A program made the position numbers and the translations under genes. Under the pieces are notes generated by a model, which worked only from the letters and a program-made list of their open reading frames with translations, made no database searches and had not been told where the DNA came from. Of a stretch of DNA of 64,000 bases, positions 46,408-54,383 are shown piece by piece. The first letter of the stretch is position 1. Each line of letters opens with the position of its first letter. The DNA lies in assembly GCF_016907835.1 (NCBI RefSeq), contig NZ_JAFBCT010000001.1, forward strand, positions 3,038,001-3,102,000, in the 5' to 3' direction. This DNA is from Agromyces cerinus (GTDB taxonomy: Bacteria > Actinomycetota > Actinomycetes > Actinomycetales > Microbacteriaceae).

Positions 46408-46452
46408 TTGACATGCCGGTGAGGCAACCTTACAGTGTTGAAATCGATTCCA
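46408..46452 (+). promoter_or_regulatory. GH172 promoter with operator S2
   Basis: TTGACA (46408-46413), 17 bp and TACAGT (46431-46436) form a near-consensus promoter reading into GH172. Operator TGAAATCGATTCCA (46439-46452, one mismatch to the palindrome) covers the predicted transcription start. Confidence 0.85.
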
Positions 46453-46495
46453 GCAGCGCAGCACGTGCCGCGCCGACACGAGGAAGTGGCCGATC

Positions 46496-47638
46496 GTGAA
46501 CGCCCCTCACCCCCAGAGTCCCGACCTCTCGTCGATCTCGGCGCTCCGGCGCCTGCAGACGCGCTCGATCTCGCCCGAGAACTTCGACGGTGCGGTCGGC
46601 GGCGGCGGCCGAGCGACCGAGGGCACCGGGGCATCCGCTGCCCGCGACCTCGGCCCAGGCTGGAAGATCTCGCCGAGCGTCGACATCAAGGCGGGCGAGA
46701 CCCTCGACCTCGCGACGATCGACGGCCCGGGCAGGATCACGCACATCTGGATCACGACCCACACCGACAACTGGCGCACGCTCGTGCTGCGCGCCTACTG
46801 GGACGGCGAGGAGGAGCCCGCGGTCGAAGTGCCGTACGGCGACTTCTTCTGCAACGGCTGGGGCGTGTTCGCGCAGGTGAACTCGCAGGCGATCGCCGCG
46901 AACCCGCACGGCGGATTCAACTCGTACTGGCCGATGCCGTTCAAGGCCGGCGCCCGGCTCACGATCGAGAACACCTCCGTCGTCGACGTGCGCGTGTACT
47001 ACCAGGTGACCTACGAGATCGGCGGCGACTACTCGGCCGACGGTTATTTCCACGCGCAATGGCGCCGATCCAACCCGCTCGAGGAGCTCGTGCCGCACAC
47101 GATCCTCGAGGGCATCGAGGGGCAGGGCCAGTACGTCGGCACGTACCTCGCGTGGGGCGTGAACTCCAACGGATGGTGGGGCGAGGGCGAGATCAAGTTC
47201 TACCTCGACGACGACACCGACTACCCGACGATCTGCGGCACCGGCACCGAGGACTACTTCGGCGGCGCTTGGAACTTCGACATCCCGGGCCAGGGCTACA
47301 CCGAGTTCTCGACCCCGTACCTCGGCATGCCGCAGGTGATCCGCCCCGACGGCCTCTACGTCAGCCAGCAGCGCTTCGGCATGTACCGCTGGCACCTGCT
47401 CGACCCGATCTTCTTTACGACCGGCATCCCGAAGGTCGACATCCAGGCGCTCGGCTGGCGCAGCGGATGGCGCTACCTCCCGCTCCGCGACGACATCGCG
47501 TCGACCGCGCTGTTCTACCTCGACCGCCCCACCGCACGGCGCCCGAAGTCGCCGACCGCCGACGATATGGAGGTGCACCTCGGCACCGCACCGGTGCCCG
47601 ACATCGGGGCCATGCCGCCGCGGGCGCCGCAGGAGTGA
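46496..47638 (+). CDS. GH172 (DUF2961) glycosidase, candidate exo-alpha-D-arabinofuranosidase
   Basis: A 380-residue DUF2961/GH172 protein. Conserved blocks are PGRITHIWITTHT, PYGDFFCNGWG, and GWWGEGEIKFYLDDD followed by ICGTGTEDYFGGAWN; glutamates at about 230-232 and 252 are the candidate catalytic pair. GH172 includes difructose-dianhydride enzymes and the exo-alpha-D-arabinofuranosidases that trim mycobacterial D-arabinan. No signal peptide is present, so it should work inside the cell on imported oligosaccharides. GTG at 46496 has AGGAAG nine bases upstream. It is divergent from the LacI gene. A truncated near-identical copy of its middle lies at 48938-49087. Confidence 0.9.
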   Translation: MNAPHPQSPDLSSISALRRLQTRSISPENFDGAVGGGGRATEGTGASAARDLGPGWKISPSVDIKAGETLDLATIDGPGRITHIWITTHTDNWRTLVLRAYWDGEEEPAVEVPYGDFFCNGWGVFAQVNSQAIAANPHGGFNSYWPMPFKAGARLTIENTSVVDVRVYYQVTYEIGGDYSADGYFHAQWRRSNPLEELVPHTILEGIEGQGQYVGTYLAWGVNSNGWWGEGEIKFYLDDDTDYPTICGTGTEDYFGGAWNFDIPGQGYTEFSTPYLGMPQVIRPDGLYVSQQRFGMYRWHLLDPIFFTTGIPKVDIQALGWRSGWRYLPLRDDIASTALFYLDRPTARRPKSPTADDMEVHLGTAPVPDIGAMPPRAPQE

Positions 47639-47660
47639 GCGTGGCGGAGTAGGCCCGCAG

Positions 47661-47697
47661 GCGAGGGGGCGCGGCGCGGAGCGCGCCACCCCCTCAC
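47661..47697. terminator. Imperfect hairpin between convergent GH172 and VOC genes
   Basis: GCGAGGGGG near 47661-47669 can pair imperfectly with CCCCCTCAC near 47689-47697, with more pairing inside. It lies between two convergent stops and probably ends both transcripts. Confidence 0.5.
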
Positions 47698-47700
47698 CGC

Positions 47701-48090
47701 TCAAGCGGGCTGGTCGACCCACTGCACGAGCTGCCAGATGAGCCCGTTCGGATCCGCGAACTGGCAGAAGCGCTCGCCCCATGGCTCGGTCTCCGGAGGT
47801 GTCACGACTCGGGCGCCGGCCGCCTCGATGCGCGCGAACTCGCCGTCGAGGTCGTCGACGACGAAGACGAGCAGCAGCCCCTGCCCCGCTGAGCCCGCGA
47901 TCTCGCTCGGCTTGAAGGTGGACAGGCCCGTGGCCAGGAAGATCAGGTTCGTGTTCGAGTCGGGATGCCGAAGCGACACGAACCCGTCGGCCGCCATGGC
48001 CGCCTCGTAACCGAAGAAGGTCTCGGCGAAGCCCGCCGAGGCGTCGACGTCGGCGACGTTCAGCGAGAGAGCGGTCTGGGTGATGTTCAT
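47701..48090 (-). CDS. VOC-family (glyoxalase-like) protein
   Basis: A 129-residue vicinal-oxygen-chelate protein with two beta-alpha-beta-beta-beta modules: LSLNVADVDASAGFAETFFGYE in the first and GLLLVFVVDDLDGEFARIEAAGA, then FADPNGLIWQLVQW, in the second. Proteins of this type are metal enzymes or drug- or antibiotic-binding proteins. ATG at 48090 has AGGAGACTCG upstream; the frame extends further without a better signal. It is divergent from a TetR gene across a palindrome at 48112-48126, so it is probably under that repressor. It appears unrelated to the D-arabinan genes on either side. Confidence 0.88.
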   Translation of the reverse strand: MNITQTALSLNVADVDASAGFAETFFGYEAAMAADGFVSLRHPDSNTNLIFLATGLSTFKPSEIAGSAGQGLLLVFVVDDLDGEFARIEAAGARVVTPPETEPWGERFCQFADPNGLIWQLVQWVDQPA

Positions 48091-48111
48091 CGAGTCTCCT
48101 GTCAGTAAACC

Positions 48112-48126
48112 CTGTACGACGTACAG
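48112..48126. promoter_or_regulatory. TetR operator between VOC and TetR genes
   Basis: CTGTACG and CGTACAG are perfect 7-bp arms around one base. A related half-site CAACGTACAA follows at 48137-48146 and overlaps the TACAAT -10-like hexamer (48141-48146) of the TetR gene. Confidence 0.65.
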
Positions 48127-48176
48127 CACAGTCTACAACGTACAATGTTATGGAATATTCCGAGGAAGGCCCCGCG

Positions 48177-48899
48177 ATGCCCCGACCCTTGGTCGACCTG
48201 TTGTGGCGCGACAGCCCGAGTGCGCCGGCGGGCGGCAGCCGTGGCCCCCGGGCGCGCTACTCGACCGGCGACGTCGTGGCACGCGCGATCGCCCTCGCCG
48301 ACGAGGGCGGCATCACCGCCGTCACCGTGCGCGCGCTCGCGCAGTCGCTCGAGATGACGGCGATGTCGGTGTACACCCACGTCAACAGCCGCGACGACCT
48401 GCTCGTGCTGATGGCCGACCACGCGTGCGCGCGCATGACGTCGACGCCGTTCGGGCGGGCGGCGTGGCGCACCCGGGTGCGCCGGGTCGCCGACGACAAC
48501 CTCGCGCTCCTGCGCGCTCACCCCTGGTTGCTCGACGTCGACGACCCGCGCACCGCCCTCGGCCCCGGGACGATCGCGAAGTACGACCACGAGCTGCGCG
48601 CCTTCGACGGCACGTCGATCGGCGACATCCAACGCGATGCGGCGCTGACGTTCGTGCTCGACTTCGTGCGGTCGTCGGCCTCGAGAATCGTGACGCGTCC
48701 CGCGACCGGCGAGTTCGGCGAGCTCTGGGAGGAGTCGGTCGCGAGCCTTGCCCGCTACGTGGGCGACGACTTCGCACTCGCGCAACGGGTCGGTCGCGCG
48801 GCCGGGGAGGCGATGGGCGGCCCGCACGATGCCGAGAGGGCATGGGAGTACGGGCTGGACCGGGTCATCGCCGGACTGGGCGACGCGATCGGCGGTTAG
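48177..48899 (+). CDS. TetR-family regulator
   Basis: A 240-residue TetR protein with helix-turn-helix TVRALAQSLEMTAMSVYTHVNSRDDLL (split as TVRALAQSLEMTA and MSVYTHV; about 50-75) and a helical ligand domain. ATG at 48177 (MPRPLVDLLWRD) is chosen because GAGGAAGG lies seven bases upstream; an ATG at 48150 is also in frame. It is divergent from the VOC gene and probably represses it and itself. Its stop is 38 bp before the GH172 remnant, which places this VOC-TetR pair between the intact gene and its deleted copy. Confidence 0.86.
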   Translation: MPRPLVDLLWRDSPSAPAGGSRGPRARYSTGDVVARAIALADEGGITAVTVRALAQSLEMTAMSVYTHVNSRDDLLVLMADHACARMTSTPFGRAAWRTRVRRVADDNLALLRAHPWLLDVDDPRTALGPGTIAKYDHELRAFDGTSIGDIQRDAALTFVLDFVRSSASRIVTRPATGEFGELWEESVASLARYVGDDFALAQRVGRAAGEAMGGPHDAERAWEYGLDRVIAGLGDAIGG

Positions 48900-48937
48900 T
48901 CTCGCACCGCCGCCTCGAGCTCGAACTCGCCCTCTGC

Positions 48938-49087
48938 GAGCCCGCGGTCGAAGTGCCGTACGACGACTTCTTCTGCAACGGCTGGGGCGTGTTCGCGCAG
49001 GTGAACTCGCAGACGATCGCCGCGAACCCGCACGGCGGATTCAACTCGTACTGGCCGACCATGCCGCCGCGCGCGCCGCGGGACTGA
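48938..49087 (+). pseudogene. Internally deleted remnant of a second GH172 gene
   Basis: The first 120 bp match codons 107-146 of the GH172 gene at 46496-47638 with only two differences (giving Gly to Asp and Ala to Thr). After one extra codon, the last 27 bp match the 3' end of the same gene (MPPRAP.. and stop). About 680 bp between are missing, as are the first 106 codons. The break falls near a shared ATGCCG, which suggests a deletion between short direct repeats. The upstream 38 bp show no homology to GH172. It has no start codon of its own and is not expected to be functional. Confidence 0.9.
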
Positions 49088-49096
49088 GGTTCGCCG

Positions 49097-49819
49097 TCAC
49101 GCCTCGCCGGGCCGGGCACGGGCAGCCGCAGAGCGCGTGGGCGCGAGGGGCGGCAACGAGATCCCGAACGCGGTCGCCGTCGGCCACGCACCACCGATTG
49201 CGAACACCACGAGCACCGGAACGACGAACACGAGCAACCCGCCGAACCAGGTGAATCCGAGCCAGGCGACGGCCGCGGCCGTCGCGACGGCGGCGATCGG
49301 GCCGAGCGGTCGCCGCGCCCCCGCGAGGAACGACGCGAGCGCGATCGTCCTCACGGTCACGTCGGCCCGCACTGTGCCGATCGGCACGGCGACCACCGCG
49401 ATGAGCACGCTGACCACCGTCAGCGCCGTGCCCGCGACCGCAAGCACCTGGAAGAACACCGAACCTGACGATGCCGCCACTGCGGCGGCGAACGTGCTCC
49501 ACGCGGCGAGCAGGCATGGAATCGAGATGAAGACTCCGACGACCACGAGGCGACGCGTCAGGCCGGGACGCGTGTCTTCGAGGTCGAAGAGTTCACCATG
49601 AAGTCGATCGACGGCCCACAGCACGGCCGGGGCGCTGAGCAGGCCCACCAGGACCCACGCCGCGGGCGCTGCCGGCCCGAGCACCCATCCCGCCAGCACG
49701 TAGGCCAGCAGAGGCACCACGCCCGCCACGACGAGCGCGGGCGAGGACCGCCAGGTCGCGGCGGGGAGCCGCTGCAGCACCGGGTCCGCGGGCGACGGTT
49801 CCGCGCGCATCGACGTCAT
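49097..49819 (-). CDS. Integral membrane protein, possibly YesL/DUF624-like
   Basis: A 240-residue protein with about six predicted membrane helices, for example ALVVAGVVPLLAYVLAGWVL and VFFQVLAVAGTALTVVSVLI. It has no clear catalytic motif. Its start overlaps the preceding permease stop by ATGA, so it is the last gene of the binding-protein/permease/permease operon. YesL-type (DUF624) proteins often accompany MalFG-type sugar importers; the similarity here is of layout and context only. It ends 10 bp from the GH172 remnant. Confidence 0.75.
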   Translation of the reverse strand: MTSMRAEPSPADPVLQRLPAATWRSSPALVVAGVVPLLAYVLAGWVLGPAAPAAWVLVGLLSAPAVLWAVDRLHGELFDLEDTRPGLTRRLVVVGVFISIPCLLAAWSTFAAAVAASSGSVFFQVLAVAGTALTVVSVLIAVVAVPIGTVRADVTVRTIALASFLAGARRPLGPIAAVATAAAVAWLGFTWFGGLLVFVVPVLVVFAIGGAWPTATAFGISLPPLAPTRSAAARARPGEA

Positions 49820-50721
49820 CCCTTCAGGCCCGTCGATGCGACCGATTCGACGATCTGCCGCTGGAAGGCCAGGAACACGACCAGGAGCGGGAGCACCACC
49901 ATGGTGATCGCGGCGAACACGACGACGGCCGGAGCCGCACCGAACCCGTTCTGCAGCGTCACCAGGCCCAACGGCAGCGTCATGTTCTCAGGACTCGACA
50001 GGAAGATGAGCGGCCCGAAGTAGCCGTTCCAGGAGGCCTCGAAGCCGAGGATCGCGAGTGCGGCGATCGCCGGGCCGGACAGCGGAATCAACATCCTGAA
50101 CAGGATCCAGAAGTGGCCGGCCCCATCGATCCGTGCTGCTTCGTCGAGTTCACGCGGGATCGTCTTGAAGTACTGCGTGAGGAAGAAGATCTGGAACACG
50201 TTGATGAGCGCCGGCAGCCAGAGCGACGCGAGCGTGTCGACCAGGCCGACCTGGCGCATCATGATGAAGATCGGGATGATCACCAACTGCGCCGGCACCA
50301 TCAGGGCCGACAGCATGACCACCATCAGGATGCGGCTGCCACGGAAATCGATGCGGGCGAAGGCGTAGGCGGCGAAGACGGAGAACAGCAGCGCACCGGC
50401 CGTGGAGATGACGGCGAGCAGCAGCGAGTTGCCGAACTGCTGGAAGAACGGCATGTACTCGAAGACGTCGACGAAGTTCTGCAGCGTGAACGGCACTGGT
50501 ATCCAGCTCGGCGGACTCGCGAACGCGAACTCCGGCTGGGTCAGGCTCTGCACGATCAGCCAGACCAAGGGCGAGACCATCAGCACACCGAATACGACGA
50601 GGACGACGTCGACGACGATCCCGCCAGGGCTCCGCCTCCGCGCCTTGCGCCGGCCAGATCTCTCCAGTGCGACGAGGACGTCGCCGGTTCCCGTCGTCAT
50701 GGGCTGAGGAAGCACCTTCAT
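49816..50721 (-). CDS. Sugar ABC transporter permease (MalG type), D-arabinan locus
   Basis: A 301-residue permease with six membrane helices after about 35 hydrophilic residues. The EAA loop is LDEAARIDGAGHFWILFRMLIP. ATG at 50721 overlaps the previous permease stop by ATGA. It belongs to the transporter operon behind promoter S3 (53072-53100), which carries the shared operator. It probably imports D-arabino-oligosaccharides released by the surface GH183 lipoprotein. No ATPase gene is present in the locus. Confidence 0.88.
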   Translation of the reverse strand: MKVLPQPMTTGTGDVLVALERSGRRKARRRSPGGIVVDVVLVVFGVLMVSPLVWLIVQSLTQPEFAFASPPSWIPVPFTLQNFVDVFEYMPFFQQFGNSLLLAVISTAGALLFSVFAAYAFARIDFRGSRILMVVMLSALMVPAQLVIIPIFIMMRQVGLVDTLASLWLPALINVFQIFFLTQYFKTIPRELDEAARIDGAGHFWILFRMLIPLSGPAIAALAILGFEASWNGYFGPLIFLSSPENMTLPLGLVTLQNGFGAAPAVVVFAAITMVVLPLLVVFLAFQRQIVESVASTGLKG

Positions 50722-51638
50722 GACTCGTGCACCCACCTTCTCCGGCCGAGGAACTGCAGGAGCGTGACTCCCATGACGATGACGAACACCAGGAGAGCGA
50801 CCGCGGCGGCATAGCCCATGTCGAAGGCCTGGAAGCCCTTCTCGAAGAGGTACATGATGATCGTCGTGGTCGATCCCTGCGGCCCGCCCTTGGTGATGAT
50901 CTGGATCGGATCGAAGATCTGGAACGCACCGATGAACGTGATGATGGTCGCGAAGAACATCGTCGGCGACATCAGCGGCAGCGTGACGGTCCAGAAGATC
51001 TGCCACGAGCTGGCGCCGTCAGTGCGTGCCGCCTCGATCAGCTCCGACGGAACGGTCTGGAGGCCCGCGAGCATGATGATGAACGTGAATCCGAGCGTGT
51101 GCCACAGGTCGATGAAGATGATCGCCGGAAGCGCCCATGCGGGGTCGGCGAGGAAGTTGGGCAGCTCGATGCCCACCATGGCGGCGTACTGCCCGACGTA
51201 CCCGAACGTGGGATCGAGCACGTACTTCCAGAGCAGCGACACCGCCGCCCACGAGATGAGGAACGGGAAGAAGATCGCGACTCGTGCGAAATAGCCGACC
51301 ACCCGGCTGATGAGACTGTTCACCGCCAGGGCGAGCAGCAGCCCGAACAGCAGGTGGGTCACGATGGACGCGAACGCGAACACGAACGTGTTCCACAGCA
51401 CTCCCGGAAGCTCCGGGTCGGAGAACAGCCGTTCGAAGTTCGCCATTCCGACGAACTCCGGCTGCGTCAGCAGGTCCCACTTCAGGAACGCGAGCACGAT
51501 CGCGAAGACGAACGGTCCTGCCACGAAGACCAGGAAGAGGAGGACGGCAGGACTGACGAACATCCAGCCGGCGGCCTCGGCGCGGCGTCGCTGGAGCAGG
51601 GCTCCAGGACGCCGCGCCTCGATGGTGTCGTTACTCAC
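50718..51638 (-). CDS. Sugar ABC transporter permease (MalF type), D-arabinan locus
   Basis: A 306-residue permease with six membrane helices; the first is GWMFVSPAVLLFLVFVAGPF. The EAA loop is LIEAARTDGASSWQIFWTVTLP. GTG at 51638 overlaps the binding-protein stop by 8 bp, so translation is coupled and, unlike the two other importers of this window, there is no stem-loop between binding protein and permease. It forms the channel with the 49816-50721 permease. Confidence 0.88.
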   Translation of the reverse strand: MSNDTIEARRPGALLQRRRAEAAGWMFVSPAVLLFLVFVAGPFVFAIVLAFLKWDLLTQPEFVGMANFERLFSDPELPGVLWNTFVFAFASIVTHLLFGLLLALAVNSLISRVVGYFARVAIFFPFLISWAAVSLLWKYVLDPTFGYVGQYAAMVGIELPNFLADPAWALPAIIFIDLWHTLGFTFIIMLAGLQTVPSELIEAARTDGASSWQIFWTVTLPLMSPTMFFATIITFIGAFQIFDPIQIITKGGPQGSTTTIIMYLFEKGFQAFDMGYAAAVALLVFVIVMGVTLLQFLGRRRWVHES

Positions 51639-52947
51639 CGACCAGGGACTCCAGCTCGGCCTGCGCCGCATCCAGGGTCTTCTGCGCCTCGCCCTGTCCT
51701 GCGATGATCGTCGCCCAGGCCTCTTCGATGACCTTCTGGGATTCGGCACCCTGATCGATCGACGGGATGGGAGTTGCGAACGACATCGCTTCACTCAGCC
51801 GCACCGTTCCTTCGGGAGCGTTGTCGGTGAACGCCGGGGAGTTCGCGACCGATTCGCGCGCGGGTACGATCGTGCCGCCGATCTCAGCGAAGTACTCGCC
51901 CGCCTCGCTCGACATCAGGAACTTGATGAAGGTCCACGCGGCCTGCTTGTTCTCGCTGTTCTTGGTGATGTTCCACGCGTCCCAGCCCACCGGCGATCCG
52001 TTCGTGGTCTGCGTCGGCCAGTTGACGACGACCGTCTTGTCGACCATGTCCATGTCTCGGATTCCGAGCACCGGCCAGCGGCCGCCGTTGAGCGTGGCGA
52101 GCTTGTCCTGCTTGAACGCGGTGTTCCCGTCGAACTGCCCGCCCGGCTTGGGCGCCAATCCCATCTCGACGAGGCTCCGAGCGAACTCGGCCGACTCGAC
52201 GGCTTCGCCGGTGTTGTAGGTGGGCTTCGTCCAGTCCTCGTTGAACGTGCTCGCGCCGTTCGTCGTCAGCCACGGCATGACGTCGACGAAGTAGCCCGAT
52301 CCCGCGCCGGTGAGGTAGGCGCCGGTCTTCTCCTTGATCTGCTTGCCTGCGGCGACGAACTCGTCCCAGGTCCAGTTGCCGTCCTCCGGGATGGGGACGC
52401 CGGCCTTGTCGAAGACCGACGTGTTCAGGTACATCGCCATCGTGTTGAACCCGCCGGGGATGAACACCGTCTCACCATCCGGGCCCGAGGCGAACTCCTC
52501 GTTGAACTTCTGCAGGTTCGGGCTGATGTCGCTCCAGTAGTCGTCGACGACGTCCTGGTCCTGTTCGATGTACGGGGCGAGATCGGTGAGGATCCCCTTC
52601 GACGCGAAGAGCCGCTGACCCTCGGTGGCCACCTGGATGATGTCGATCTTCTGCCCACCCGCGAGCCGCGTCGCGACGGTGGTCGAGAAGGTCGCCCAGT
52701 TGCCGCTCGGGATGCCGACGGCCTTGAGCTTGATGTCGGGGTACTCCTTGTTGAACTCGGCGAAGAGCGCGTTGAACGCCTTCTGCTGGTCGGCATCGCC
52801 CATGTAGACGAAGCTCAACTCACCGCTGTCGGGGCTGCCCTCCGCCCCAGTGCCGCCGCCACCGCCGGCGGTGCACCCCGCCATCATCATGCTCGCTGCG
52901 GCGATGACCGCGGCCGCTTTCGCCAGGCCTTTCACTCTCTTGTGCAT
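51631..52947 (-). CDS. Sugar ABC transporter substrate-binding lipoprotein, D-arabinan locus
   Basis: A 438-residue solute-binding protein. The export signal ends in lipobox MAGC (Cys about 26 from the chosen start), followed by a glycine-rich linker and mature start ELSFVYMGDADQQKAFNALF. ATG at 52947 (MHKRVKGLAK) has GAGGAGGG upstream. It is the first gene of the transporter operon, whose promoter spacer carries operator S3. Its closest context is the surface GH183 enzyme encoded just upstream, so D-arabino-oligosaccharides are the likely ligand. That assignment is inference from the regulon. Confidence 0.9.
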   Translation of the reverse strand: MHKRVKGLAKAAAVIAAASMMMAGCTAGGGGGTGAEGSPDSGELSFVYMGDADQQKAFNALFAEFNKEYPDIKLKAVGIPSGNWATFSTTVATRLAGGQKIDIIQVATEGQRLFASKGILTDLAPYIEQDQDVVDDYWSDISPNLQKFNEEFASGPDGETVFIPGGFNTMAMYLNTSVFDKAGVPIPEDGNWTWDEFVAAGKQIKEKTGAYLTGAGSGYFVDVMPWLTTNGASTFNEDWTKPTYNTGEAVESAEFARSLVEMGLAPKPGGQFDGNTAFKQDKLATLNGGRWPVLGIRDMDMVDKTVVVNWPTQTTNGSPVGWDAWNITKNSENKQAAWTFIKFLMSSEAGEYFAEIGGTIVPARESVANSPAFTDNAPEGTVRLSEAMSFATPIPSIDQGAESQKVIEEAWATIIAGQGEAQKTLDAAQAELESLVGE

Positions 52948-53071
52948 TCGTCCCTCCTCAGGAACTCGACTCATCGGTGAGTCGGTGCTGTGGCCGGTCA
53001 GGGAGCCCGGTCCGGTTCGATCAGACCGGCGCACCGCCGCTGCGGATCGCCTCTGATCTCGTCTCGGCGTC

Positions 53072-53100
53072 AGCGTACGCGAAATCGATTTCATGCGCAA
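53072..53100 (-). promoter_or_regulatory. Transporter-operon promoter with operator S3 in its spacer
   Basis: On the reverse strand TTGCGC (53095-53100), 17 bp and TACGCT (53072-53077). CGAAATCGATTTCA (53080-53093) fills the spacer exactly as at S1; S1 and S3 also share flanking bases (GCGAAATCGATTTCATG). Confidence 0.8.
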
Positions 53101-53133
53101 GGGTCGCGATGTCGCGCGCGAGGATGTCGTCCA

Positions 53134-54297
53134 TCACTCCGCGCGCTCCAGGTCGACCGAGAACCAGAAGACGTTGTACGGACCCCAGAGCGACAGCGTG
53201 AAGTAGACCCGCCTGCCACCCTCGCCGACGTATCGCGGATTCATGTACGGCGAATAGAGGCCCGGGTAGTCCACGGCCGAGACCATCTCGATCGGCTCGC
53301 CCCACGGCCCCCACGGTGTGATGCCCTCGCGCATGTAGGCGTTGCCGCCGTCGGAGTAGGTCATGAGCCACCGGTCGAGGTAGCCCGACCACATGACCGA
53401 CAGCTCGCCGATCGTGCCATCGACGATCGTCGTCGCGGCGGCCATGTCGCTGCTCCACTCGGGTGCGCCGTCCCCGGACGTGCCCGTGAAGTACGTGTAC
53501 GCCGAGGCATCCTCGACCGCTTCGACCGTCGCCGGCACCCGCATGAGCTGCACTCCCCCGAACCGTCCGGCCGGAATCGACCAGAAGTAGACGTACTCGG
53601 TGCCGTCCTCCTCGACGTTCGCCGCCGCCACCTGGACGAAGTTCGAGTCGCCGGGCCAGCGCGGCGCGTCGAGCGTCGTCCAACTCGCGCCCTCGTCGGT
53701 CGACTTCGCCAGGCCGGTGTAGTTCGCGTCCCACGCGCCCGGCTCGCCCCAGAACTTCACCGACATGTACGAGAGGTAGAGGGTGTCGCCGATCGCGAAG
53801 CCGTACGTCGGGATCTTCGTCACCTCGCCCGCGCCGTCGTTCGCATCGTGGTCGCCTTCGACGAGCGCGGCGGCCCACCCGAGGTCTTCAGGCGTCCAGC
53901 CGTCGAATGTCAGGCCGTCGCTCGGGTCGTCGTCGGTGGTCCACGCGGAGACGTTCGAGCGCCAGTTGCCGCCCTGCCCGCCGTAGGCGTCGGGGGCGCG
54001 GTCGCCGAACGTGTCCCCGAAGAGCAGGAAGGTCTTGTCGCCCAGGTTGACCATCGAGCCGAGGTCGGTGCCCGCCACGGCCGCCGATTCGGTGTCGTTG
54101 ATGGCGTCGGGCCCGGTGAGCTTCGCGATCTCGGTCAGGTTGCCCACGCCTTCGAGCACGAAGGGCTTGTCGGGGTCGGGGTCGACGCTCACCGGCCCGC
54201 CTCCCCCACCGCCCTGGACGCAGGCTCCGAGCACAAGGGCGACGGATGCCCCGAGCGCAAGGCTCCACGGAACACGAGTGCTGCTGGCATGGCGCAT
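53134..54297 (-). CDS. DUF4185/GH183 lipoprotein, candidate endo-D-arabinanase
   Basis: A 387-residue exported protein. The signal ends in lipobox LGAC (Cys about 26) and is followed by a glycine/Asp-Pro linker, so it is tethered to the outer face of the membrane. The beta-propeller-like DUF4185 domain includes FLLFGDTFGDRAPD (about 91-104), with the acidic GDTFGD motif, then EWSSDMAAATTIV and YPGLYSPYMNPRYVG. DUF4185 founded GH183, whose members cleave D-arabinan of mycobacterial arabinogalactan and lipoarabinomannan internally. ATG at 54297 has GAGGAGGATC upstream. Operator S4 lies 48 bp before it. It would perform the first, extracellular step of the pathway. Confidence 0.87.
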   Translation of the reverse strand: MRHASSTRVPWSLALGASVALVLGACVQGGGGGGPVSVDPDPDKPFVLEGVGNLTEIAKLTGPDAINDTESAAVAGTDLGSMVNLGDKTFLLFGDTFGDRAPDAYGGQGGNWRSNVSAWTTDDDPSDGLTFDGWTPEDLGWAAALVEGDHDANDGAGEVTKIPTYGFAIGDTLYLSYMSVKFWGEPGAWDANYTGLAKSTDEGASWTTLDAPRWPGDSNFVQVAAANVEEDGTEYVYFWSIPAGRFGGVQLMRVPATVEAVEDASAYTYFTGTSGDGAPEWSSDMAAATTIVDGTIGELSVMWSGYLDRWLMTYSDGGNAYMREGITPWGPWGEPIEMVSAVDYPGLYSPYMNPRYVGEGGRRVYFTLSLWGPYNVFWFSVDLERAE

Positions 54298-54344
54298 GAT
54301 CCTCCTCGATCGTCACCGACACGATACGTCGACGGCCGGGATTT

Positions 54345-54358
54345 TGAAACCGATTTCA
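54345..54358 (-). promoter_or_regulatory. Operator S4 upstream of the GH183 gene
   Basis: TGAAACCGATTTCA differs at one base from the palindrome TGAAATCGATTTCA shared by S1-S3. I cannot place a convincing -35/-10 pair around it. Confidence 0.75.
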
Positions 54359-54383
54359 GCATTGAGGTCGATCGCGTGGAATC

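Noticed and set aside
48937..49087. A small independent gene containing PYDDFFCNGWGVF
   Set aside because: It lacks a start codon and ribosome site of its own and is explained fully as two fragments of the nearby GH172 gene.
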